Source of the DNA: Isohypsibius dastychi
Taxonomy: Eukaryota; Tardigrada; Eutardigrada; Parachela; Isohypsibiidae
Reading direction: 5' to 3'
Length of the DNA stretch: 39,971 nucleotides
NCBI GenBank assembly: GCA_034696485.1
Contig: JAQIWT010000069.1
Span: 1 to 39,971, forward strand
Shown here: piece after piece, positions 22,012-32,995 of the stretch
Position numbering within the stretch: position 1 is the first letter of the stretch
How the letters are laid out: each line of letters starts with the position of its first letter
Notes under the pieces: generated by a model
Databases searched by the model: none
Told to the model about the DNA's origin: nothing
Seen by the model: only the letters and a program-made list of their open reading frames with translations
Translations under genes and position numbers: made by a program

Positions 22012-25000
22012 TTAGATCTTGATTGCGTGCTCATACACTCCCATCAAAATCATAATCCCTGGAAACAACAACCACGTTATAATACCGGAAACGATGAAGC
22101 CCTAGTGTTTATATTACCGACTCCGGCCAACATGCCGATATTTTGCACGATAAACGTCGTGACGTTCTTTTTTCCGTTCTTCAATTCGGGCAGCTATGAC
22201 AGAAAAAACTTCATCAAATCGGATCAACTTCCCAGCAGAACCTCAGGTTACTCACCATATCAGCCAACGCAACATACAGAAACATTCCGGCGGCAACGAT
22301 GAAAATCCATTGACGAGCAGACTCTTGTTTTGCAATCGGAACCCCAATGTAGAACCCGAGGAGACAGGTTAATGCAGTGACGAAGTTTAACACCATAGCT
22401 TTCCTGAATGACATTCCCGTTCCGAGAAGGATGGCAAAATCTCCTAAAACAAAACAGCAAAGTCATCTCCATTTATTGTTGTATAAGGAGTAGCAAGTTT
22501 GTCAAAGATTTACAGTCCAAATACTTTCATGAATAAGCAGATTCTCCGTGCAAGTCATCAAACCGCTACACGAAAAAACAGAAGACCGGCGACCTACCTA
22601 GTTCATGAGGAACTTCATGACAAAAAATCGCAATGCTTGTGGAGATCCCGGTGTTGACATCAAGAGAAAAGGCCGCTGCTATGGTCAACCCATCTCCGAA
22701 ATTGTGCAGCGAATCCCCCAGTAAGATCATCCAGGCTAGAGGCGACAATCCTACAAACAATTCCAGCTGGTGCATTGCAACTTTACGAGCTCATGAAGGT
22801 CATCTAGTTAACATACCCCACAAAGTATCGGTTTTAGGTTTCTGCACGACATCCTTATCGCTGCCATCTTTCTCGACTTCTTTCGACATTTCGATAACAG
22901 CATCCTCCGGTTTTGAACGAGCTTGAAGAAATGCAGCTGGATCAGGAATGTGCGAATGATCGTGGTCATGATCAGTGTGTTGATGACCACGAGAATCTTT
23001 CTTCCCATGTCGATTCCGATGATGGATAAAAGAATGAAGACATATTTCCCATAAGAAAAAACCGTATATTGCTGCACAGCAAGCAAGCGCCCGCCACAGA
23101 ATGGTGCGATCTTCTGGTTCCTCACCGGCATGTCCGTGGCCATCGTCATGGTCGTCATGTTTGTGCACACCGAAGCCCTGCAAAGTTAATAACGTGCAAA
23201 AAACAAATATTTTCAAAATGTTTGAGAAACAAAATATTTAAACTAAACAATTATTACACAAAATATTTTCCGTCAGGACTCATGCAGACATATGCGGGAT
23301 TGGGCAAGATTCTGCACCACGGGAGTAAAATATAATACCTCGGGAATTAGATGCAATAGTGCGTCACCGGTCAAAGTTCCGACTCCCAAAGCGATGAAGC
23401 CTTGTAGGGCATACTCATAAATCTCTCTTTTAAGTAACGGAAAGAAGAATATCCCGAGGATAGAAAGCAAACTGATGACGATAACAGAGACCGTTCCGTA
23501 TCCATAAACTAGAAGAAAAAAAGATATGATACAAAAAACTTCCCGGACACCAGTCACTCCTCTTAAAAACGAGTAGTAGCAAAAATTCTCGCTTACTATG
23601 GGAATTTGGTGGATGCTCCGAACGGATTGGAGCCAGATCAACAACTTCACAAACCCCAGAAAACGCTTGTTGAATCAGCGCCGGACAAAGACGTTCAAAC
23701 TCCTGCTGATTCAAACGGTCTTTGTCGACCAGGTAAGCTTTTTTGAGGGCGTCCAAGGACCAACAAGTTTCGTTTGCAGGTTTTTCTGCTGATAAAACAT
23801 CACGTTTTATCCGGGAATCTGACGAGTTTTGGTTATCAGTGTGGTTCGCAAGGCTGTGTTGCTTGTGGTCAGCGTGGTCGTCATCGTGATCATCTCCATG
23901 GTGGTGATTATGATGACCGTTCACAGAAAAGTTACCGATCTTCAGCTTCATGGCAATGTCTTCCAGTTCTGCGATGAAACAATACTTCAACTTAATTAGA
24001 TCTAGAATCTGATAAACCTTACTGTGAGACGATAGGAACAGATCAGAACCTTTAAGGTCAAATAAAGATTCTATAAAAACTGAAGGAGACGGAGGATCCA
24101 CATGTTTTTTCTCCTCTATACGACCTGCAACAACAAAGAATACTTCGTTTAATGAAACAGAGACAAATCCATGGAGAATTTGCTCCGATCAAACTTGACC
24201 TTTAACTCTTACCTTCAAGGATTCGAGATAGTATGAATGTTGTGAGCAGAGGCACTTGGTCTGGAGGAATATCAGCAGATTGCGGGATCAGCAAAAATTC
24301 GTAGATGGCATGAATCAACGTCTCCTGCAAATTCAAGTTATACTAAAGGAAGAAACAGACACAATGCCAAAACCCTCACCTTTTCCGTGTGCCGTTCAGA
24401 TCTCTGAGTTTTCGGGTCGGAATCAAGCTTCTCAACGAGATTCAGCAAATCAGTTCGGGACATGTTCGTACCGTTCGATATCAATGTTTCCACCCAACAT
24501 GAAAACGAAGATTTAGGAGGGTTGACGTTATGGCAGGGTGCTTGATTCTTGATAGAGGTCTCAGAGCAGTAAACTTCGAGGTTGGCAGCATAACTGATGA
24601 TAGGAACAGAAATGCGAGAGAATGACATCGGGGAAAGGACTTCCATTCCAGGTAAGTAACCGGCTTGCTTGAAAAGCTCTTCGGGTTCCAGACACCGCTG
24701 AAAATACAGACAGGTTCACCAACCCTCAATAGCAATTTAAAGCTAGCTTCTCAATGGATAGAAAGAGACCAGAACAAAAACATGCTGGAAATCTAATATC
24801 CAGCACTCACGTTTTTGTTCGAACAGCGAGGAAAAACTGATGTTTCATTCACAGGATTTCGGCATGGCCGTTTCCGGAGCATTGTGTCAATGATATTCTG
24901 CAAATCCGGAAACGTCCTTATGGGCCCACCGCCAAATTGTTTCGCAACGCTGTCATACAGCGCATTTTCACGGCGATAAATCACCGGTGACACCGGTGTG

Positions 25001-25149
25001 ACGGCGGCAACTACCGGCATGATGTGGCAGATGCAGCAGCAACAGATGATGCAAGTTTCCAGAATTCCATGGGTGTGGCTCGACTTTTTTCCCGACTTGT
25101 GTTCGTGCATTTTTTCCATGTTGCGAAACAATTGAGAATTCTCCGACAT
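22012..25149 (-). CDS. ZIP zinc transporter, LIV-1 subfamily (ZIP4/ZIP12-like), nine exons
   Basis: A zinc importer. Minus-strand exons are 25149-24811, 24697-24380, 24324-24213, 24124-23597, 23508-23339, 23177-22817, 22780-22598, 22443-22256 and 22193 onward, about 780 aa. Exon 1 carries a Cys-rich hydrophobic segment, probably the signal sequence. The long extracellular part includes [16 protein letters not shown] and a His/Asp cluster ([14 protein letters not shown]). Helix 1 starts [15 protein letters not shown]. Helix 2 ends [12 protein letters not shown], followed by more His repeats ([18 protein letters not shown]). The helix 4-5 metal site is [17 protein letters not shown] and [30 protein letters not shown] fits ZIP4/12. 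The last exon has a frame problem at 22118-22103: the LPELK frame stops at 22077, while the helix 8 continuation ([18 protein letters not shown]) is in another frame ending at 22012. One intron is only 36 nt. An acceptor directly before the start ATG suggests a 5' UTR intron. Confidence 0.88.
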
Positions 25150-27236
25150 CTGTAAGGAAGCAAACGTCAGCTGATTTACAGGCACAAGAAAATTGAACCT
25201 GAACCAATCACGCTGATCATGCAAAAGAAGCTAGACCACCTTTTATCAATAAGGCTAAGATGATTAGCGAAAGTGTAAACGCCGATAAACCGATTAACGA
25301 AATAACTATCTAAATCGGACACTCCGCCTCATAAATGACAGACAGATACGATCGCCAAAATATGAAATTTGTCATTCATCAATAATCAGTGCAAATTCCA
25401 TCTAGTTGTATACTCTTGGAAAGTCCCTGCCTGACCTACGCATCACGGCTCTTGTGTAACATAAATAGGTGCACCTTCGGTAATAAAGTAATTTGGCGTC
25501 GAAGGTACAAAATAAACGAGCGGGGATTCCGGATTTGTGATGCCTCAAGGATCACAGAGATGGCTTCACTTACCAGTGATTTCCGTCAACGCGGTCAGCA
25601 ATGTTCAATATTTGGGAACAAATCAATAAGTCAATTTTCAGCATCAGTAGAAGAAAACAGATATGAGGATGCAAAGTTTGCGTCCAACTGCTTCCTGAAA
25701 ATAAAAAGAAAGTCAAACTCAGGTTCCGCTCGAGGCACTTCAGCGCTCAACAACAAAGCATTCCGCGTGGATTACTATTTTGCAGAGGGGACAACCTAAT
25801 AGGCATGCGGTTTTGTCAGATATCAGCGAACCGTTGTATCGAACAAGTCGAACAAAAAAACCGGATCGAAGAATGGAGCAGACAACATTACCGTCAAATC
25901 AGCGAATCAACAATCACCTGAACTTGTCTACAAAATAAACGGACAACTTGTCATAAATATAAGCCGCGACCTACCTGAGTGAGCAGGGAAGTAGTTTTTG
26001 AAGCTAACTCCGCTCAGTCTACGCTGATATTTGCTCAAGCTCGTCCAGATTTCCAACCGTCAGCAAAGACCTGAGTGTGAAGCAGCTTGAAGCAGGAAGA
26101 CGATGAAAAGCAATCACAACAACTTTCTTTCCCCAAACATGTATGATTTACAGTCCATGCAATCTGTCGGAGAGCAAGGCTACTCTAAATAAAGACAACG
26201 ACAAAAATGCTTGCAAGGGTTTTTGGATGGCTTGCGAAATTCGGAGCGCACCTGTTGTGGCCAGCGGAGGACAAGAGGAGCCCCACCATGACGTCACTTT
26301 ATCCCCCTTATTATGATTCGTCTTCCGGATTCATGCATATTGGTGTCCGCCATATACAGGATTTTTTTATTCCAGTTTTTCTAGAAATTTGTTGTGCTTC
26401 ATTTTTTTCCGTGGTAATTTTTATTGGGCGTACCCCCTTGGAAGAAACTATTGGTCCTGAACAGCGGTTGATTGACAAGAAAGGGGTCGTTTCTCAAAAA
26501 CTAAAACTGTTCTGAATTTGAGTGCTTGAGCTCGCAGTTGCGACCACTGCTGGCGACCCAAAGAAATAAATGAGAAATTTCGTAAATATGTTCCAAGCCA
26601 ATATTGACGGCTTTTGGGTCTCGGCGAGCAAAAACTATTAATCGTTGTCTGCTAACAACTTTCTGCGTTGTCGTAGGTAAATTTGTCAACTTCTATAAAT
26701 GAAACACACATGAGCATCTGTAAACTAGACCCTCAAATGATTCGAACCATATTTTAGTGACTGGCGGCTCACAAGCTCAGGAAATCAATTCAAATCTTTG
26801 AATCCGCTTCCACAGGTAGAGAGATAGGACAGTAACTTCACAGCTGTACTCAGAGCTGCCGACAATTTACGAAGTCCACCCCGTTCTCTGGGGGGTACAG
26901 TCTTCAAAAATGACCCACATCCGTTACTTCTACTACCTACCGTACGTCGCATTAGCTTATTTATTTGTTGTGATTTTGCTCCTGCGGATTGGATTTAATT
27001 TGACCATGAATTTCAGAATGGTCGCTGCTCGCTGTGTTGCTGTTCCTACGTTATAAGGTAGTTGTCGCATCAAGCCGTCTTTCCATCAGCCATGTCATAC
27101 ATTGCAAGGAATCGCTCCTTCCGATAGCGCAATTACAGTCGGCACTTCTGGTCACCTCAGGCACAGCAAAACATACGTTGTGATCTTCCTGGATTTCGAT
27201 CAGCACGCAGCACCTCTTAGTTTTCTCGCCCAAGGG
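25150..27236. other. Divergent intergenic region, ZIP and WDTC1
   Basis: About 2.1 kb that should contain the two promoters and 5' UTRs. Frames at 25389-25799 and 26207-26515 (+) show no domain, and I do not accept them as genes. No tRNA or mobile element was seen. Confidence 0.4.
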
Positions 27237-29719
27237 ATGGATTATCAACCGAATTTTTCCGCCTTCACTCGGAGAGCACCAGCTGGAACTTTCGGCCCCA
27301 CAGATTTTTATTCTGCCAATTTAGAACGAGAACTAGGACTGCGATCTGGACGGAATTTTCAATTTCAGCAGCAATTTTCGGAGAATCTGATCCATCGACT
27401 GGGACTGTCGTTCCAGCTGACGGGTCATGAAGGTTGCGTGAACTGTACGTATTTCATTATAATTTGAAGTTTTGAGCACAAGGGTTGGCAATCAAAACGA
27501 CATTTTTAGGTATCGAGTGGAATGCAACGGGGACATTATTGGCCAGCGGAAGTGACGATGTGACCATCCGAATTTGGAATCCTTTCTCCAATCAAAAGCA
27601 GCGAAATGTGATATCCACCGGACACACCGGAAACATTTTCGGGTAAAAGTTCAAATTCTTTGTTCTCGCGAAAATTGAGCACCTGTGCAGTGCGTCTAGA
27701 GTGAAGTTTCTTCCGGAATCAAATGACAACATTCTGATTTCCTGCGCCGCTGATGGAACCGTTCGGTTGCATGACGTAAACTACGGAGAAACAACGAGAA
27801 GTTTTTCTTGTCATCTTTCGCGTGCGAAAAGAATTGCAACAGCTGTTGACAGCCCTTTTTTGTTCTGGAGTGGCGGCGAAGACGGGCTGGTCCTGCAGTA
27901 CGATTATGTTATTATTTTCTCGGTTATATGATCTTTACCGTCAAAATTTACAGGTACGATCTTCGTGCCCCTTCAGTATGCGGCGACCGAACATGTGGAC
28001 ATGTTCTGATTAATCTCAATCCCTACCTGAACTCAGCAGAAGTTAAGAGCATAGCTTGTAATCCCGTCCGTACAGAATATTTAGCCGTTGGAGCCACCGA
28101 TTGTTTTTCTCGGTTATATGATCGGCGCATGTTAACCGTCAAGACTTACATGTAGGATCCTCTCATCAGTAATTCTGAAAGTGTGTTGATTTAGACCATC
28201 TTGTTTTTCCAGTTATCCTGTGACAAATGTCGAAGGGAGAGCAGTTCACCAGCGATATACTTGGTTAGCCAATTCAGTGGATGCAGCCGAACAGTTCAAG
28301 CTTCCTCCTGGTTGTGTTCGATATTTTACTCCTGGACATCTCCCGCAACGAAATGCTGAAATGAAAAATGGTTGGAAATCATTTGCTATAACCGATATTC
28401 GCTTCAGCGCTGATGGGTCGGAAATCCTGTCGAACATCGGTGGCGAACAAATTTATTTATTCAACATCAACGCTGCTGACCCCATCATCAAGGTGTTCTC
28501 TGTCAACCCGAGTCTTCAGCATAACATCAAAAACGCCCCGGAATTGACTGGAGTTGCAAAGAAGTTAAAAGAACAAGCCAACGAGCATTACCACAAAAAC
28601 GACTTCCATGATGCAATTCAGGCGTACGATCGTGCTCTGCTGTATTGCCCTAATTCCAGTATCCTGTATTCCAACCGAGCTGTTGCGCTTCTGAAACGAA
28701 ATTGGGATGGTGGTGAGTGAATCGAAGTGACGGGAAATTTACCGCAATTTCGATTACCGTTTTGACCTTTGCTGTTTTTTACAGATGGGTATCAGTCCCT
28801 TTTGGATGCATACAAAGCGTTCCTGTTAGACCCTACTAACGACAAAGCACAATTTCGTGTGATAAAAGGACTTCACCATGTACACCGTCTTGATGAAGCC
28901 AAGACATGGCTTGAGTTTTTCCGACAGAATCATGCTTACAATACTCGGTAAGGTTAGGCGGTATTATCCGGTCGAGAATGAACTTAAGTTTCTTCTGATT
29001 AATTCACAGAGATTTACTCAGTTCAGAGTCATTTCTCAGACTGGAACAAGACATATTGAAAGCGCTTGACCCAAAGAAAAACGGTCGGAATCGCCCGCAG
29101 AAAGCAAGACCTCAGCTGCACCAACAGGAGCAGCAGTGGCGTGATTCGGCTGTAGATTACGAGAAACGCTTTGTTGGACACTGCAATACAACGACTGATA
29201 TAAAAGAGGCCAATTTCGTCGGACAGTCTTCACAATTTATTATGGCTGGTTCGGATGATGGGTCGTTTTTTATTTGGGATCGCGATTCGACAAACCTGTT
29301 AAAGGTCATCCGTGGTGATAGAAGTATGATTTCTTTGACCAAGCTTGGATGTTTCAGAAATTATGTGTGCCTTCATATTTACAGGTATAGTGAACTGTCT
29401 ACAAGCTCATCCTACAACCTGCATGATAGCCACCAGTGGAATCGACTCTGAGATTCGGATCTGGAGTCCCTTAGCGGAAGTGTATTCTTCAGATGAATGC
29501 TCGGATGCGATGGCGGGACCGGCTGAAAACGAAGATGCGAGTGCTGTGGGTATGGAGGTCGAAAACGTTGCACAGGCTACTAATGCAAACCAGCGTCGTA
29601 TGCACGCTGATCCATGGAGCATAATATTTGCAAATTGGGTTCATGGAATCAACCCGAGAGTTGCCGTAGGAGTTCCGGATAATGATGAGCCGGATCTTGA
29701 GCGATGCGCTCAACAATAG
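27237..29719 (+). CDS. WDTC1: WD and tetratricopeptide repeat protein 1 (WDTC1/adipose), eight exons
   Basis: A substrate-receptor-like protein for CUL4-DDB1 ubiquitin ligases, known as adipose in flies. Exons are 27237-27444, 27510-27642, 27700-27897, 27954-28151, 28213-28712, 28785-28947, 29010-29323 and 29385-29719, giving 682 aa (human is of similar size). N-terminal WD repeats include LTGHEGCVNCIEWNATGTLL, SGSDDVTIRIW, GHTGNIFGVKFLPES and AVGATDCFSRLYDRRM. The middle has the conserved YFTPGHLP and NIGGEQIYLF. A TPR block runs from KKLKEQANEHYHKNDF to SNRAVALLKRNWDGDGYQSL. The C-terminal WD repeats hold GHCNTTTDIKEANFVGQSSQ, GSDDGSFFIWDRDSTNLL, SIVNCLQAHPTTCMIATSGI and ANQRRMHADP. Intron 3 (27898-27953) has the marks of a recent gain; see the repeat entry. 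Confidence 0.97.
27898..27960 (+). repeat. WDTC1 intron 3 with flanking 7-base direct repeat and filler copied from exon 4
   Basis: GTACGAT occurs at 27898-27904 (first bases of the intron) and 27954-27960 (first bases of exon 4). Inside the intron, 27915-27933 is identical to 28105-28123 in exon 4 (TTTTCTCGGTTATATGATC). The next 19 bases match exon 4 bases 28133-28151 at about 16 of 19 positions after a 9-base gap. Removing one repeat and the interior restores an uninterrupted WD-repeat codon frame (LQ-YDLR). Confidence 0.85.
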
Positions 29720-30288
29720 CAGTGCGCAAATATGTTGTTGTCGCCCGGTCACAAATATAAAACTGAATGCTAGACGTAGTTATTTGTTGTTATAATGAGA
29801 GTTCAGATGTGTGATGTACAGTTTGTAATGTTGGACATGAAGAGCACTGAACTGACCGTATAAAGTTCTTCGCTGCCATCTCTCTGTCTTCAGTCTGAAT
29901 ATCGCGATGGGACGAACTTGAGCGGTGGTGGATTAGTACTGCGAATGCTGGGATTAACAAAAATCGGTGAATCATTCGGGAAATATTCAGGTACATATCA
30001 GGTCCAGCCCCATTGTCCGGTTGAAAAAGGCTGGGCTCGAGTTCCTCTGTTCCTGAACAATTTACGTGTCCTGTTACAGAGTGTACGAAGCGTCGATGAA
30101 GAATATTCGTAATACATCATTTGGTCAACGAGAAGAACTCCGCAGCGTGAACTCACTTCAGTTATTGTTATTGGTGACCTTTGAACCTTGATATGATGCT
30201 CGTTTTCATCGATAACGGCCTTGGGCATGGTCCAGAAAGGTCTGTTTTTGAGATTCCGATCGATGTGGGGATCTTCAAGCACGTTCGA
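29720..30288. other. Intergenic, WDTC1 3' side; no gene recognised
   Basis: The left part is the WDTC1 3' UTR, with a TATAAA-type weak poly(A) motif near 29756. A minus-strand frame at 30282-29998 starts MLEDPHIDRNLKNRPFWTMP and looks protein-like, but has no recognised family or splice support. Confidence 0.35.
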
Positions 30289-30383
30289 GTCTGCGTGGTG
30301 TAGTGGTTATCAAAAAAATTCGGCAAATAATGTACGCCTGTCTCACACACAGGAGGTCCCCGGTTCGATCCCGGGCGCAGACA
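30289..30383 (+). tRNA. tRNA-Val(CAC) interrupted by a 22-base insertion in the D-stem
   Basis: The acceptor arms GTCTGCG (30289-30295) and CGCAGAC (30376-30382) pair 7 of 7, with discriminator A at 30383. The anticodon arm is CCTGT-CTCACAC-ACAGG, giving anticodon CAC. The variable loop is AGGTC. The T arm is CCCGG-TTCGATC-CCGGG. The 5' D-arm text GTGTAGTGGTTATCA is typical of valine tRNA. Between positions 24 and 25 lie 22 extra bases (30313-30334, A-rich). Removing exactly these leaves a perfect 73-base tRNA. Both internal promoter boxes are intact and a T5 terminator follows at once. Normal animal tRNA introns sit at 37/38. It may be a pseudogene or carry a non-canonical intron. Confidence 0.85.
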
Positions 30384-30388
30384 TTTTT
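30384..30388 (+). terminator. RNA polymerase III terminator of the tRNA-Val locus
   Basis: Five T residues directly follow the discriminator base of the tRNA, the usual Pol III stop signal. Confidence 0.7.
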
Positions 30389-30404
30389 AGTTCAGAGATA
30401 TCCA

Positions 30405-30716
30405 ATGGACACTGGAGCAAGCACTACATCCATATGGTCGCGCGTCATACCAGGCGACATTGTGGAGCCATCCAAACGTCCAGAGAATTTACCGAAATTC
30501 ATCTCACCACTTCCAGGTAACAAAACGTGATACGGCAAGAAACGTCACCCGATATCCAGAATTTCATTTCAGGAATCATGAACTACGTTGCAAGTTTTGG
30601 TATACTCGACTTTCGCGGTAATAGATTGATCATCTATTTGTTCAGCTTCTTCAGAAATTCGAGTACATATGTGTAGTAAGTCAGGTGGTGAGCAGGCAGA
30701 TACAACGAAGATTTGA
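30405..30716 (+). CDS. Possible small three-exon gene, 69 aa, not recognised
   Basis: Exons 30405-30516, 30573-30599 and 30646-30716 join in phase. The first intron has strong signals (CCAG/GTAACA and ATTTCATTTCAG/G). The product begins MDTGASTTSIWSRVIPGD and contains SKRPENLPKFISPLP. No domain, signal peptide or membrane segment is seen. The start lies only 16 bases after the tRNA terminator, which leaves little room for a promoter, so the first exon could be internal to something longer. Other frames in 30620-30790 are open on both strands, so the 3' end is insecure. It could also be the 3' UTR of the leftward RUNDC3 gene. Confidence 0.3.
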
Positions 30717-30917
30717 GCAGATCATACAGCATGAATGTCTTGCTCAATTTGCGTCTTCGGCCGAAAAAGGCAACAAAAGCCAATAGACGAATTTTAAATC
30801 ACATGCATTCTAAAACAGAAAAAAACAAGGATCCAGGTCCAGCCCGGCTAGAAATACAAGTTAGAGCAAGTTATGCAGTCAAAAATACGATGAAGCCGTA
30901 ATTGGAGACCCATCGGT

Positions 30918-32524
30918 TCAAGCTGGTGCAATATGCTCAAAGGATTCGTAGTGGTCAGTTCCCGAAGCGCCATCGACTGGAACCACAGGCGGATCAATAT
31001 CCCGAAGAGCAATCGCCTCATGGAATTTCCCATTCTTTGAAAGACCTGTCAGAAATATTTCCAAACGTCGGCGATCATCGAGATTCTTGACAATTCCAAA
31101 AGACGCTCTATTTCGAAATTACAACAGGTACAGCTATAGCAGCATTCCCAAACCAAAGTTACACATTTACTCACAAGTCTTCCCGCAGATCCATGATGAC
31201 ACCCTGCAGATGACGACTCTCATTCAGATGAGATGCTTTCAGATCAGCCATCATCTGATGCTCTCTCCGTAAATCCAGTTCGAGTTTCTCGATTCGAGAT
31301 TGTTTCAACGAGAGCATTTCGTCGCCGTACGTCTAAAAGCGTACAAAAATTAAATTCCGTCCGCCAAATGAACCGAATCTAGGCTTGCTGAAAGGTCATG
31401 TGTAAGACACACCTTTTGTTGGCTCAGTTCTCGGTACTTAATGTAAAGAGTCTGATATTTCTCCTTCCAGTCATCCTGGTCCGAAGGTACGCTATCACAA
31501 CTTTTCCGTATCGTTTTACCGCTGAGCACAGCTTGCTCATGCTCGTCATCCAAAGCGGCTTCTGCGCTGTAAGAATCGAGATTATCAGATTTCGAATCGC
31601 ACCGGAAATGACGCCATCGAAACCAACCATGGCGTGAAATCCAAATACGGCGTAAAATCAATGCAGGGAACATATGGATAATCGAGATTTTCTCCTTTTG
31701 GGCAAAAACTGCGAACAACAATAATGTCTGTCAAATAATAAACCAGCTAGCGCTGTAGCTGCTTACCTGAAGTCGATAACATTCAGGCCAAGGCAAACAT
31801 GCGCAAATGCCGCACCTTCGTCCTTCATGAGAAAAGCGTCTGGTTCATAGAATTTGAGCATTGTTTTCCTGGATTCGGGTAGCAAAAGTTTCGAAATGTA
31901 TTCCGACAAACGCCGTTCCATAAGAGCCATCTGGATAAAAATTCGACCCTGTAAAAGTTAAGAACTTTATGATCATGTAACATACTGTCACTGTCACACA
32001 CACGTTACAGAATTAAGCAATTCGGCTGAACTAAAAGTGTAACTCAACTCACGCGCGATAAATCAGACAGCCGAGAATCCATCTGAGCAATCGAATTAGT
32101 GCAACTACGCTGAAGGTTCGCGCACAATGATATAATACACGGCCAAAATGAAATTGGTGGCCTATCATCAAACCATTTCGAAATTCCTGAAAAAACAATA
32201 TCAGAATTAGAGACTTTAGACGGTATTATCAATTTAGGCTATCAGCAGCAGCACCACATCTCGCATCTTCACCTTTAAATCGATGCATGAAGATATTCTC
32301 AATAACACTCAACAGATTCCTGACATCTGGGTTTGTGTCATCCAGAGTCCCGTGAAAACAGTGCTTGTCCACAACGCTTTTCAGAACCATTCTGTAACCA
32401 AACGAGTGTTAACGAAATGCCCGCTCAGAAGACATTCTCGTCTGACAACTCACCCAGATATACGCAGAAGGTTGTTCCGCTGCTTGCTTATTTCACATGG
32501 AGGTAAACATTTTCTCGATGCCAT
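30918..32524 (-). CDS. RUNDC3: RUN domain protein of the RUNDC3 type, eight exons
   Basis: A cytosolic effector-type protein; the family binds small GTPases of the Rap/Rab kind in neurons and secretory cells. Minus-strand exons are 32524-32454, 32391-32273, 32186-32053, 31948-31767, 31708-31628, 31566-31413, 31332-31175 and 31107-30918, giving 362 aa with every phase matching. The RUN domain (about residues 15-185) reads RNNLLRISG, DVRNLLSVIENIFMHRFKG, FWPCIISLCANLQRSCTNSI, GRIFIQMALMERRLSEYISK, KFYEPDAFLMKDEGAAF, CLGLNVIDFSFCPKGENLD and CIDFTPYLDFT. A coiled coil follows (DWKEKYQTLYIKYRELSQQK, LSLKQSRIEKLELDLRREHQ, LQGVIMDLRED), as in RUNDC3A/B. The donor at 31627 (TG/GTTGGT) is weak, so the end of exon 5 is the least certain join. 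Human RUNDC3A is longer at the C-terminus. Confidence 0.9.
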
Positions 32525-32995
32525 TTCACACAACGAGGAGATCGAACTAAAGCTGTTTTATAGTTCCACAAATAGCTTCCCAGTTGCGAGTCTCCATCAA
32601 CAGCACAAGTGATTGTTGTGATAATTTCGGAACGCAGGAAAATAGCACTCCCAAATGCTCACATTCGCATCATGATGCAAAGAGAACTCGCAGAAAACAA
32701 AACAACAACACCGTATCAACTAAACAAATCCACAGCCAGCCACAAGTGCATAGCAGATTGAGTGCTTGCTTATTACAGCGATATGTGGTTACCATGAGTT
32801 CGAACTTGGTAATCACCTACGGTAAACTTTTTACTGTTTTTAATTGCCCCCTCACTGTAAGCTCAAGATATCAGCTGATCGATATCCGCAAGCGATTGAT
32901 TTCCCAAACTTTTTGATCGGCTTCGTATTGATCACCGTTTGCTTTGAAACTCATTTGCGAGCTTTATTTATCACCAGCACATTCTGTTTGAAGCC
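32525..32995. other. Divergent intergenic region, RUNDC3 and PBLD
   Basis: The start codons of two divergent genes are about 470 bases apart, so this is probably a shared promoter region. I see no strong TATA box or other element. Confidence 0.45.

Noticed and set aside
22103-22118. A 16-base GT...AG string in the last ZIP exon as a micro-intron
   Set aside because: Removing 16 bases gives the wrong frame for helix 8, and animal spliceosomes are not known to remove so short an intron. Treated as a frame break instead.
25389-25799. 136-aa plus-strand open frame
   Set aside because: No domain, irregular composition, and location in the divergent ZIP/WDTC1 promoter region. Likely chance.
29998-30282. 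94-aa minus-strand open frame starting MLEDPHIDRN
   Set aside because: It looks protein-like, but there is no family, no splice evidence, and it ends in the flank of the tRNA. Not enough to call a gene.
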